In this document: in pieces, positions 1 through 9,120 of the stretch
Position numbering within the stretch: the stretch's first letter is position 1
Layout: every line of letters starts with the position of its first letter
Source of the DNA: Bostrychus sinensis
Taxonomy: Eukaryota > Chordata > Actinopteri > Gobiiformes > Eleotridae
Direction: 5' to 3'
Assembly: GCA_020698575.1 (NCBI GenBank)
Contig: CM036254.1
Span: 26,998,526 to 27,062,525, forward strand
DNA length: 64,000 nt
Position numbers and translations under genes: made by a program
Notes under the pieces: generated by a model
Told to the model about the DNA's origin: nothing
The model's database searches: none
Seen by the model: only the letters and a program-made list of their open reading frames with translations

Positions 1-98
1 CAGGAGAATTAGCTTTTACAATAAAGTATAAAATGTCTTAGTACTAATAAACACAGATGATCACTCTAGGAGCACTTTTTAAAAAATGAACATGTAAA

Positions 99-176
99 CA
101 AAAAAGGGGGTACTCACGGTGTGACAAAAACGCCCACGGGGTACGCAATACACAAAAGGTTGGGAACCACTGCTCT
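99..176 (-). mobile_element. hAT-like transposon terminus (fragment)
   Basis: Read on the minus strand, this piece begins CAGTGGTTCCCAACC and goes on through GTACCCC-type motifs, which is the typical end of fish hAT elements. The rest of the element lies off the left edge or is lost. No coding potential is visible. Confidence 0.55.
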
Positions 177-397
177 AAGTCTCTAAGGATATGTTAGATG
201 TGATGTTAAAAGAATTTATGGCTTCTTGTAAAGGCCATGCAGAATCAATAATCCTTATTTTGCAATACACACTTCTTATTGATCACACTCTTGTCAATAT
301 AATGACCTCAGGAAACAGGCCAAGGCCACTCAAGCACTGCCACTTTTAATTACAGGATTGCCATTTGCCCCAGATGCTCACAAGCCACTGTACCCCT
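177..397. other. Upstream non-coding DNA, no feature seen
   Basis: AT-rich sequence between a hAT-like end and a retroelement tail. No exon, RNA gene or clear repeat boundary is visible. Confidence 0.5.
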
Positions 398-535
398 TAT
401 GGTGGTCCCAAGCCTGGATAAATTGAGAGAGGTTGCATCAGGAAGAGCATCCAGCATAAAATCTATGCCAAATCAATACGCAAATCATTGCACAGGAGGA
501 TTTGTTGAGGCGACCACTGATAAGGAAAATGAAAG
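398..535 (+). repeat. Non-LTR retroelement 3' tail-like fragment
   Basis: Contains the series GGTCCCAAGCCTGGATAAA, GGTTGCATCAGGAAGAGCATC and GCCAAATCAATACGCAAATC, ending near GAGGCGACCACTGATAAGG. This is a common tail of teleost LINE/SINE elements. Diverged relatives occur at 8279, 28092, 30480, 53877 and 56428. The exact LINE clade cannot be fixed by eye. Confidence 0.55.
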
Positions 536-1237
536 ACTTTTCTCTCACATAGTTAGAGATTTGTATTGTAGTTTATATAAAGTAGTATGCAGGACAACAA
601 ATAAACAAAAACTATTCATTTGTTTTTAGTACACAATGGTTTGCAGCTTGGCCTTATATTTGCCACTGAATTAAATGAATGATTCAATCATTGATAAGCC
701 ACAGGGACACTGACACATGTACAGCAGGTATGGCGGCTGAAAGGTTCACAGTTCATGATGCCCTTGCGATAAAAAAATGTGGGTTATTTTTAACATTGGC
801 CCCTTTGAGGCTCACACTGTAGCCTTGTGTTGCAGAGTGAGATCCTCTTTGATACTGAGGCTTTCATGTTGAAGGGAATAAAAGCCTTAATAACAGCACT
901 TAAATACGGTTTTGGGGTACATTTCTGCATGTGCAAGGTCACCACCAACGTGCAATGAACGTAACTGTGTGGCATCAGTAATACTTTAGGTGATAATATT
1001 TTGGCAGGGTTGTTTCTCTGCCATGTACATTTAGTGATTTTAAATATCCTGTATTCTACTAAATTGATTTTTCTGAGCTTTTTACCTTCAAGATTCTTTG
1101 TTATAAATTTTTTTTATGTAGACAGCAGAATCAAAATGCAGTTTATGCTCTCTTCTATCGGAACAAAACGATGAAAAACAAAACAATCAGACTAAAAATA
1201 TGTAGATAAAAGAGAAAAACTACAATTTCAGTATACA
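536..1237. other. Upstream non-coding DNA, no feature seen
   Basis: About 0.7 kb of AT-rich sequence with no recognisable exon. Short open frames here have no codon bias or recognisable motif and look like chance. Confidence 0.5.
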
Positions 1238-1440
1238 TTTTAACCATGTTATAATGTTGTTTCCACCTCAAAAATTTACCTGGAGTTGTATTTTGTTTCA
1301 TTCATGAGTAATCCTGTATGCTGAGGCCATCCCCTTCTCAAGAGCTGAAAAGGCATGGGTTTCCTTGTAGACACATGAAACCCCGCCTTCTCCAGGAAGT
1401 GCTCCTGCTCTGATGGTGAATATAAGAATCTAAAGGTTGT
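1238..1440 (+). mobile_element. piggyBac-like miniature element, family B fragment
   Basis: Shares an ordered series of motifs with the complete family B copy at 20216-20825: CATGTTATAATGTTGTTTCC, a GTATTTTGTTTCATTCATG-like segment, GCTGAGG and CTTCTCAAGAGCTGAAAA. Both TTAA-flanked termini appear lost or diverged, so the ends are approximate. Confidence 0.5.
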
Positions 1441-1450
1441 CTATCTTTTT

Positions 1451-1580
1451 ATGTCCCAGCCCTGAGACTAACTGGCCACAATTCAGGCTGTACCCCGCCT
1501 AAGGCCCATAGTTGCTGTGATAGGCTCCAGTACTCGCCTCCCCTAACAAAAATATATGGAAGATGAATGAATGAATAAAC
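1451..1580 (+). repeat. LINE L2/Maui-like 3' tail
   Basis: The order of motifs (CCCTGAGACTAACTGGCC, GGCTGTACCCCGCCT, GTGATAGGCTCCAG, then a GAATGAATGAAT-type simple tail) matches the widespread fish retroelement tail that ends in a short tandem repeat. A second diverged copy is at 62529-62645. I assign L2/Maui from memory of the consensus, not from a search. Confidence 0.55.
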
Positions 1581-2207
1581 AAAAGCATGTAATTTTAAGC
1601 CCTGTCTTAGTGAAAACCTGGACTGAGGCTTTACTTATGCCACAGAGTGAAAACCAGTGAAATGAAACCAAGCTGCTGTTATCCCAATATAAATATTAAT
1701 GTTGACATTTCATCCTCATCTGTTTGTCAGATGTTGATTTTGCATATTAAACAATAAAAAGTGCATTTGTCGTTGCTACAAACAGTGGAAACAATAAAAT
1801 CAATTTAGCGACAATGCTGGGTCTGGACAGTGGCCAAAACTTAAAAGCAAGAGGACAGCAGAGGACCATTACCCCCCTAATGGGATGGTTCAATAACATG
1901 ATGACAACGGCAAGCGTATTCATGTTGCTTCTCATCCATTCAGACTTATTATTTTACTTTTTTTTTGCATCTGTGTGTTAATAGGAAAGGCGAATGCTGT
2001 ATGAATTTTTCATTGTTCCCTGTTTTATGACTAATACTAACTTGACAGAGGTTGCTAAATAGCCATCAGTCATATTTGACATACTCTTGACAAGAAAAGT
2101 GGTGTGCGGCCTGGCATACAGTATGTTTCCTCCATTGAAAGCAGTCTTCAAGTTTTGTTTTCATTAGCACTTCAATTTATTAAAAGCTGTTATTATGAAC
2201 TATCCCT
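1581..2207. other. Upstream non-coding DNA, no feature seen
   Basis: AT-rich sequence with no supported gene or complete repeat. Confidence 0.5.
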
Positions 2208-2211
2208 TTAA

Positions 2212-2735
2212 AGGGGATATATTGTGCTTTTTTACATTTTTAAACTAATCCTGGTCTCCTCTAGAATAGCATTGCATGTTTAACAACCTTTAAAAACATT
2301 GTGACTAAAAGAGAATATTTGCAATAATTATACAACTGGCATAAAAACAGATCTACAGCTCTGTTACGCTCTTTTGAACGTAAACAGAGAAAAAGAGCAG
2401 TTCACTTTCTTAAACTTTTTGTTTGATGCTATTTAACTACAAAAAGAAAAATACGTAGCTGTGAGGAATCAGTGGAAACAGAGCTGTACACTGTTTTAGG
2501 GATGAATGAATGAGAGCAGACTGGATGAACAGGGCTTGCTGATTGGTCAGTACTTCCTGGAGTGGGTGGGGGTTTGTGGAACTGAGCATTCTGAGGCCTC
2601 AGAAAGGCAACAGAATTCCTCAAACAGGTGTGAATGGAAAAAACAAACACAACTCCTGGTATGTTTTTGATGAGGTAATAACATTATAACATGGTCAAAA
2701 GCTCAAAAAAGTGGATTTTGCATAATATTTCCCCT
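2212..2735 (-). mobile_element. piggyBac-like miniature transposon, family A copy 1 (complete)
   Basis: A 524-bp non-autonomous element flanked on both sides by TTAA (2208-2211 and 2736-2739). The left end reads AGGGGATATATTGTGC and the right end, reverse-complemented, reads AGGGGAAATATTATGC, so it has short terminal inverted repeats. TTAA duplication with such ends is characteristic of the piggyBac superfamily. Relatives lie at 14642, 18273, 36917, 50505 and 57721. It sits about 0.7 kb upstream of the INPP5A leader. The open frame inside it is repeat-derived. Confidence 0.75.
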
Positions 2736-2963
2736 TTAAATTGATTAAATACCTTGTTTGTGTGTTCCCATTGAGCAATCACCATTAGGTAAAAGATCTG
2801 CTTGCTTCTTAAATTATTAATCAATACAATCTCCACCCCTTGAGTGCCCTGTCCGATAATAGACGCAGTTCTCCGCTGTCGGGGAGGGGGGCGGTGCTGC
2901 TGCTGCTGCTGTGTTTACGGCGCGCTGGCCCTTTAAGAAAACGCCGTGTTTCCATTGGCGCGG

Positions 2964-2971
2964 TGACGTCA
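2964..2971. promoter_or_regulatory. Palindromic CRE (CREB/ATF site)
   Basis: Exact TGACGTCA octamer in the CpG-rich promoter, 6 bp after an inverted CCAAT box. Binding is inferred from the motif only. Confidence 0.65.
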
Positions 2972-3099
2972 GCGCGGCGGAGCACTCCAGCCTATCCTCT
3001 GCAAACAGTCGAGGCAATGGTCCTGGCTGGGAGTCCTGCTTTAGGAGGGAGACTTTTAACGCACTGCGCGAATTTCGGGAAACACTCGTGGACAGTGAG

Positions 3100-3135
3100 A
3101 TGAACCAGAGCTTCGGCTCGCTTTCCGTGGATTAA
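3100..3135 (+). promoter_or_regulatory. Upstream ORF 1 in the INPP5A leader (11 aa)
   Basis: ATG to TAA frame of 11 codons plus stop, inside the probable leader. It counts only if transcription starts upstream of 3100, which is not known. Confidence 0.4.
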
Positions 3136-3162
3136 AAAAACCTCAACTTTGTTTCTGAAACG

Positions 3163-3186
3163 ATGGCTCTCCACGCGGGAAAGTAG
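3163..3186 (+). promoter_or_regulatory. Upstream ORF 2 in the INPP5A leader (7 aa)
   Basis: Short frame with a good initiation context (A at -3, G at +4) that ends in TAG just before the GA tract. It would be expected to capture scanning ribosomes if it is in the transcript. Confidence 0.45.
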
Positions 3187-3188
3187 CT

Positions 3189-3196
3189 CGAGAGAA

Positions 3197-3231
<35 letters not shown>

Positions 3232-3239
3232 GAGAGAAG
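3189..3239 (+). repeat. GA-rich simple repeat in the leader
   Basis: About 50 bp of (GA)n broken by AAAG units, lying in the probable 5' leader. Such tracts are length-variable and can bind GAGA-type factors in DNA. Confidence 0.8.
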
Positions 3240-3294
3240 CTCACGCGTCGTCCTCTCCTTCTCACCACCGCTAAAGCAACTCCTGCTGTAGTAG

Positions 3295-3312
3295 ATGCAC
3301 GGCTACTGCTGA
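3295..3312 (+). promoter_or_regulatory. Upstream ORF 3 in the INPP5A leader (5 aa)
   Basis: ATG CAC GGC TAC TGC TGA, a five-codon frame followed closely by a fourth upstream ATG. Confidence 0.4.
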
Positions 3313-3318
3313 AAAAAT

Positions 3319-3375
3319 ATGCTCCAGCCAAGCCGCCTCAACCCCGGCTCCAGTCCTCTCTCCCCAGCGTTTTAA
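3319..3375 (+). promoter_or_regulatory. Upstream ORF 4 in the INPP5A leader (18 aa)
   Basis: Begins ATGCTCCAGCCAAGC and stops at TAA 97 bp before the INPP5A start codon. It does not overlap the main frame, so reinitiation at INPP5A is possible. Confidence 0.4.
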
Positions 3376-3472
3376 TCAACCGTTTTTCTCCGAGACATCC
3401 ACCGCTTTCTTTTTGCCTTCTTTGCTTTTTTTTTTTTTTTTTTTAAACCTACGACTTGCTTGAGAAGAAATC

Positions 3473-3550
3473 ATGGCAGGGAAGCTGACAACGGCGCAAG
3501 GCACGGGAATACTGCTGGTGACAGCCAACGTTGGATCCTTGTTTGAAGAT
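3473..3550 (+). CDS. INPP5A: INPP5A coding exon 1 (residues 1-26)
   Basis: First coding exon of type I inositol polyphosphate 5-phosphatase, which removes the 5-phosphate from Ins(1,4,5)P3 and Ins(1,3,4,5)P4 at the membrane and so ends the calcium-release signal. It reads MAGKLTTAQGTGILLVTANV and then GSLFED. The segment ILLVTANVGS (residues 13-22) is the first beta strand of the endonuclease/exonuclease/phosphatase fold; Asn19 corresponds to the conserved metal-site Asn of that fold. The start has a strong context (A at -3, G at +4) and matches the known vertebrate N-terminus. The exon ends at GAT before a perfect donor GTAAGT (3551), phase 0. The remaining roughly 370 residues, with the main catalytic motifs and the C-terminal prenylation box known for the family, lie outside the window apart from exon 2. 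Confidence 0.93.
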
Positions 3551-6039
3551 GTAAGTGCCCCCCTCCTCTTCATTGATAAACACTGTCTGTCAACGCCGTG
3601 TTTACGCACCACGTTTTTCTTTTCTTACAACTCTTGGAAGCTGTGTTAGGTAGAACGTCTCCTGCTGGTCACGACTCGCGTGTGAGGTTTTTACGCACCT
3701 ATACCGTGAGCATATGACCTCCTGTAATCACATAGGCGCGTGCAGGGGCGTTACTGTTGGAAAGTACAGATAGTGTAGGTCTGTTATGTAGCCTGTCTGT
3801 TGAAAAGAGGTATGCCCTTGAGATCGATAGTCCATTCATTGACAAGTATGTGGCATTTAACGCACTAGAAAGAGCGCAAAATGTGGAAAACACGACAAAA
3901 TAGTCACTAAAAGGAAAGTAGCAGTTAGTATAAAACTTGGAGACATGCAACTTTATGTGCTTTTTGTAAATATAGGTTGTTGTAACTTGTAATAAGTCTA
4001 TACTAATGCTGTATTTGTGGCTACTCAAACTCACCTGCTTCAACAGGTTGTCAATAGCGACCAGTGTCTGGCACACGCCCCCTTTTTGAATGTGGTCTGT
4101 GTGCATGGACCACTGTGTAATGGAACTTATTCATTTATGAATTTGCTGATAAGATATAGGGCATGCTGAGATTATTTTTCTTTCTGTTTTATTTCTGGTG
4201 TGTCATACTAATGACTTCTTGTGTCCTTAAAGTTGCAGTTGATTTAAGTAATACTAAAGTTTAGGGTTTTATTTTTTTGTACATCAAAAAGCAACAATGA
4301 TCAAATCTAACCAGAATTATGGATATAGTAATAATCTATAGGCTTACTGTCCGTATTTGGGGTAGACAGAAGTTGTATTGGATGACATAATTATTCAAAT
4401 AGTATGTACATTTGGTGCCTTGTAAGTCATTGTAGTAACTTTTTGGGACTCCTTTAGTTTTGTAGCTATTGAGGGTAATTTAGCAGTGGTTTGGAAGAAT
4501 TTTATCCTTGCAGTATGAGTTATGGTGAACTCTGACTTGGTCGGCAGTTGGAGAATATCTCCGTGTCTGACGAGGATTAGCTTAAAAATATGTACCATTC
4601 AACCTGCATTAACGTTCGGCAAAACTCTTCAAAGCACCAAGAGGTCAGACTTGTGCATTATTCAGCCAACTGCTCAGCTGTGAAGCCCTAACGTTATCAG
4701 GCGAGTGAAATTATGTCATATGTAGTTTATTCCTTGTTACAGTGTCCAAGATAGTTTAGGTGGTTAAGCATGGCTCTTTTGTTTTCTGGAAATCTTGAAG
4801 TATACCTGGCCAACTTTTCAGTCGTGGGAAAGTGCACTCAAATGTACATTCATTTCTAAAAACCCAGCTTCTTTTTTTTCATACAGATGTAGGATAATGT
4901 GAGTTGAGCAGAGTAAGTGAACTTCTCAAAGCTGTCATACTTGTTCCGTGTAGAGGCACCTGTTCTGCTACATATGAAGCCCTGAAGTTACCACACTAGA
5001 TAATGTAAGTTGTATGTAATATTCATCTTGTGTAACCAATGTATCTTTTTGTCAAGTTAGTTAAAAAAATGCATCCAACTACATCTAGAAACAATTAATT
5101 ATCAATTAATTATCAAACCTGGCGCCAAGCCCCATTCGCTTTTTAGGGCAATAGGAAGCTGGTCAGAGCTGATTAAGCTCACTTCTCAAAATGATCATGA
5201 AATTTCTTGGTGAAACCACTGTTTGTTCATTAGTGTCAGCATGCTCGTAAGAAAAGAGGTGACGCCATTCAAACCTTTTTCCATAGAAGTGATCCTATTG
5301 CTTCTCCAGTATCAATTCCCACTGTCTGTTATGGTCATAACTGTAAGTTGTATCACTTTTAGATCCACTTTACACAGGAAGAAGGTGTGTGTCCGGCCAT
5401 AATGGTGTTTCCTTAGAAGTATTACTGCCTGGCATTGTTATTTTGTTGCCATTAGCATTGTTTTATTGTATTGGTTTTATTGGAGTAGTTAATTGATAAG
5501 GTCCTGATCCTCATGTTAAGAAATAGTGCAAAATATGATGGACATTTAAGTCTGAGTTACGGCAGATTGACATTGTCTGCAGGTATTTTACCTGCAAGAT
5601 TTTTTATGCTTGTCAGTGTTCAAAAATACTCTCCAACCAGTTAATTCATATTGCATGAGCAGTGCCACATGTACTATTTAAAATTATGGTCATGCTTTCT
5701 GCTTTCAAACCAGTTTTCTCTTCGAAAGGCGATGCTTGCCATGTCAAATGATGCTTTATTTTCCAAAGAAACAGAGCCAGCTGCTTCAAATAAAAGAAAC
5801 TATGATAATGATGCTGTAAAACAAAGCAATAAATGCTGAACTGACAGGTGCACAGTGTTGTTTTTATAGATGTGTTTTGTTTACAGAAGTTAGAGAATAG
5901 TAGTTGGAAAAGGACTTCAGCCTGGTTTTGACACAATCTTCGTGAATGGGGAGGATGCCTATAAATGGCACATTTTGTTGTGAGCCATAGTGGCTAGGTT
6001 ATTGAAAGTTACACTTGGTCTTTTTAAAAATGGAAAGAA
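3551..6039. other. Intronic DNA with no distinct feature
   Basis: About 2.5 kb of mostly AT-rich unique-looking sequence right after exon 1. No repeat boundary, exon or RNA gene is supported. First-intron enhancers often lie in this position, but no motif cluster stands out. Confidence 0.5.
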
Positions 6040-6180
6040 GGAAGACTTAAAACATCTGGGTCATGGAAAGCTCGGAGTAGAGCCTCTGCTCCTTCTCCCT
6101 GAGAGGAGGCAGTTGATGCTTAGCTAGTGGAAGTGTCAGGGGAGAGGGAAATGTAGCTGTGGGCAGGGTAGTTAGCGCCC
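6040..6180 (+). repeat. LINE ORF-end fragment (RTE/Rex3-like?), copy 1
   Basis: Carries GCTCGGAGTAGAGCCTCTGC, CCTTCTCCCTGAGAGGAGG, then GGAAGTGTCAGGGGAGAGGG and TTAGCGCCCATG. These are motifs of a familiar fish non-LTR retrotransposon 3' coding end. The internal part present at 7508-7700 is deleted here. The clade is inferred. Confidence 0.6.
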
Positions 6181-7507
6181 ATGTCTTTCTTCTGTCTTGG
6201 TCTATTTAAAAATATGAAAGCGCTGATACATGGTCATTTTTTGGAAATTATACAGTATTAATTGAGTTTTCATACCAAATACTAAAATCTACTTATCGCT
6301 TGCATTATGTTTTATCATTGAGCATTTTATTTTCTACATAGTCACACAATTTGTATGCTTGAATGATTTAAGTTTTTATATTGTGTGAGTTTTATATTGT
6401 GCAAAAATCCATGACAGCATAACTTAATTAACTGAATAAATGGTTAAATAAGAAACTTAATATAGTAGCATTTGCCTATTTAACTGAAAAGGTCTAAAAA
6501 CTTGGAGATGCTAGCATTATAAAACAATCAGTGTGCATCCATTTGAGTATGTCATTTGCACGCTTAATTTTGAATTGTGAACCTGAACAGTACCTGAATG
6601 ATATGCATAAGAAAACAGCACCAGTCTTGTGAATGTGAATGAGTCATTTGAATCACGTCTCGTAATAATCAGTTTTAAACCAGAGCTGCAGATAAGGCGC
6701 CTGTTGGCTGTGAGGCAGACCTCTCTGTGAAGCGGGTGTGTCTGGTCTTAAGGAGTGTCTGCAGCTTGTTGAGCGATAGCTGGACTTGTTCTTACAACCT
6801 CTTCCTCTCAGACTTGAACTTGTGCCGTGCAGAGCAACCGAATGACAGTGGTACCCTTCATGGTGACAGTTCTAATTAAACGTGTCAGAGCCAAACAGTT
6901 TGTGTCTCTTTGAGTGTTGTGTCAATACTCTCCTTGTCGCTCGTCTCTGAGCTGCGTGGGCTGTTGATCTAAACATGAACAAGTGTCTCTCGTGGAGTAA
7001 GCCTATAAATAGACTCTTAGAAGCACTTAGCGACGCTCTCAGACGTCTAACATGCTGAGCCAAAAAGAAGCATTTTCCCTTTGAAAGTGGCTGTTCTGGT
7101 CAATTAGGTCTCTCTGTATAGACTACACTGTTGAATGAATGAATGTAGTCTTTGTAACGTTTCTAATTTTAGTGTGAGAGGATTTACTGTTTTGGCAGCC
7201 TAAGCAGACATGATCCTATACCAGTGACAATATGGACTATTTTATTCCATTAATTTATTAGGCATCTGCCCAGTAATAATGTGTCATACATACCTTTTTA
7301 AATAGGTCACATGCATGTTTTCCAGTCTTTTGGTTCAAAGCCAAGACAGAGTGGTGGGTTACATTACATTTCAATACATTTCACTCACTGTCTATTGTGT
7401 TATAAAGTAACTGTAAACATTTTATCTTTTTGAGAAATAATTAACAACATAAACTGCTTTTTAGTTTGGCGGGGAAGATTTGAAACATCTATAACGTCTA
7501 AGGAATG
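6181..7507. other. Intronic DNA, mostly featureless
   Basis: AT-rich to about 6650, then a more mixed stretch (6660-7060) with no recognised repeat. No exon supported. Confidence 0.45.
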
Positions 7508-7700
7508 AGCTCGGAGTAGAGCCTCTGCTCCTTCTCCCTGAGAGTTGTCAGTTGAGGCTCAGGCAGGCTCAGGTTTTAGGGCCTCCTGGAGCGTCCTGGG
7601 GAGGTGTTCCAGTCTTGTCAGAAAGAGCTTATTCCTCCAAAAGAGCTTGTGGAAGTGTCTGGGGAAAGGGAGGCTACACTCCACTTGTTTAGCGCCCACT
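7508..7700 (+). pseudogene. LINE ORF-end fragment (RTE/Rex3-like?), copy 2
   Basis: Same start motif GCTCGGAGTAGAGCCTCTGC as the copy at 6040, followed by GGCCTCCTGGAGCGTCCTGG and a frame reading PPKELVEVSGEREATLHL. That resembles the conserved PPEELEEV.GERE end of a fish non-LTR retrotransposon ORF. Heavily decayed and not functional. It stops just before a hAT-like terminus at 7712. Confidence 0.6.
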
Positions 7701-7744
7701 TCTGTGTAGAGCAGGGGTGTCAAACTATTTCCCAGGAGCCAAAT

Positions 7745-7860
7745 TTATTATTATTTATTGGTTTATTTGACATGAACAGTGTACATATTAATACACATTT
7801 CTGTAAATGCACCATAATTTGCCAAAAGGCTATTTTTCATTCGTAGTCCCCGACATGATT
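7745..7860 (+). repeat. Dispersed teleost repeat segment
   Basis: Motif order TTATTTGACATGAACAGTG, ATTTCTGTAAATG, GCCAAAAGGCTATTTTTCATT and GTAGTCCC is familiar from a high-copy fish repeat. I cannot name the family. It lies inside the nested cluster. Confidence 0.4.
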
Positions 7861-8278
7861 ACAGCGTAATCCTAAAAAATAAGACAAGGTTATATACATA
7901 CAACACTATTTACAAAAGATATAAATGTGCACATATTAAAACACAGCTGAGTGTTAAATGGGTGTTAAAAGGACACACATTGTACTTCAGTAAAATTAGT
8001 AAAATACAAGGACATGATGGCCTCGTGCAGACAGACAGGAGCAGACAAGAGACAGGACATAATGCTGCACACTAACAATCTTTTATTGGCCTGTGGGCTT
8101 CATTCTCAGTTGGTCCAAATTGGCACAGACTGTATTCCTTATAGTACCTTTGTACCTAGTGCTATAAATAAAACGTGCTGGTCAAAAGGTTCATATGACT
8201 GCATAACAAGCAAAGCAAACTTTTTTATTAAGGATGAAACACAATTAATGGTAGGTGGTGCCAAATAAATTTCAGCCA

Positions 8279-8345
8279 TTTTTGCCAACCCCAAACCTGG
8301 ATAAACCTGGTTGCTGAAGGGGATCTGGAGTAAAACCGGTAAAGC
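8279..8345 (+). repeat. Retroelement tail-like fragment
   Basis: CCCCAAACCTGGATAAA, GGTTGCTGAAGGGGATCTGG and GTAAAAC match, with divergence, the tail at 398-535. Confidence 0.4.
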
Positions 8346-8413
8346 TCACAATGGAGACGCTGCAGTCCCAAATGGGACTTTCTTTAATGCTCAGTGGCCC
8401 TCCACCGCATATA

Positions 8414-9069
8414 CAGGGTGTCCATAAAGTCTCTTTACAATTTAAAAAATATATTACAAAGGCATTTGATGACATATCTTAATCAGAATTGTTCTATGTA
8501 CTCAGTGGTTATCAATGTGGTTTTAGTCACATGCATACTGCTGCCAGACAGTTACAGCTACCATGTTCAACAGTGCACAAAGTCCTACACAAGAACTTGT
8601 GATTGTACACTTACAAAGTGCAACACTTACAGCCTGAACTCGAGACAAATGATAAACCAAGACCAAAAAATTTGCAGTTAACATACTGGAACCAATTTCT
8701 GAGGATGAAATGTTCCTCACCCAAGTTTGTTTAAATTATGAGGCAACCTTTCATGTTTCAGGGAAAATGAACACACATAATGTGAGAATCTGGGGATCAC
8801 AACACCCCCGTGTGACTCGGGAACTTCATCGAGATAGTCCAAAGGTGAGTGTGTGGTGTGGGATCACTGATGCCTCTGCCACCATTGATGAGGCTCTGCT
8901 ACAGTGAACATGGCAAGAATTTGAGTACTGTCTTGATGTGCAACTAATGGTGCCCATACAGAGGTGTATTAAATAAGGCAAAAAACTTCAATATCTACTC
9001 CTCATTTTATAATAATTTCCACATATTTGTCTGTTTATTTGCTTTTAAAGAGACTTTATGGACATTCTG
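8414..9069 (+). mobile_element. Defective mariner-like element with transposase remnant
   Basis: A 656-bp element flanked by TA (8412-8413 and 9070-9071). The left end CAGGGTGTCCATAAAGTCTC pairs with the right end, which reads CAGAATGTCCATAAAGTCTC on the other strand. TA duplication with such ends is typical of Tc1/mariner. Inside, 8710-8904 encodes a transposase-like stretch with EATFHVSGK, NVRIWG and SPKVSVWCGI, as around the second catalytic residue of the IS630/mariner family. The residue where a catalytic Asp is expected is Tyr (NYEATF). A long upstream part is missing or frame-broken, so it is inactive. Confidence 0.75.
8710..8907 (+). pseudogene. Mariner-family transposase fragment
   Basis: A 65-codon open stretch within the mariner-like element. 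The motif series EATFHVSGK, HNVRIWGSQHPRV, RDSPKVSVWCGI is recognisable as the middle of a DD(E/D) transposase. The expected Asp before EATF is Tyr, and the C-terminal catalytic acidic region is absent. Confidence 0.65.
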
Positions 9070-9120
9070 TATTTTTCATTATGTGGCCCTTAATTTAAAA
9101 ATAAAATTGGACATCCATGG

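Larger units (their letters stand above)
2830..3472 (+). promoter_or_regulatory. INPP5A: INPP5A CpG-rich promoter and 5' leader
   Basis: The sequence changes sharply from AT-rich to GC- and CpG-rich just before the start codon, as expected of a CpG-island promoter. It includes an inverted CCAAT box (ATTGG, 2954-2958) and a perfect palindromic cAMP-response element TGACGTCA (2964-2971), a pairing typical of TATA-less promoters. A CTG run lies near 2895-2911, a GA tract at 3189-3239 and a 19-T run at 3426-3444. The transcription start is not determined; from element spacing I infer it lies roughly at 2990-3100. The leader holds several short upstream ORFs. Confidence 0.75.
7712..9120 (+). mobile_element. 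hAT-like element with nested insertions
   Basis: The left end CAGGGGTGTCAAACT is a classic hAT (Charlie-type) terminus. At the right, TGTGGCCC then GGACATCCATGGTG reads on the other strand like the partner terminus. Between them lie other units: a LINE-tail-like piece (8279-8345) and a mariner-like element (8414-9069). No clear 8-bp target duplication was found, so the pairing of the two ends is an inference. Confidence 0.45.

Noticed and set aside
2840..3174. Overlapping open frames on both strands in the CpG-rich promoter
   Set aside because: Long frames without stops are expected in GC-rich DNA. No conserved protein is recognisable and they precede the clear INPP5A start.
3699..4106. 135-codon minus-strand open frame just after exon 1
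   Set aside because: Composition is AT-rich with no recognisable protein motif, and there are no supporting signals.
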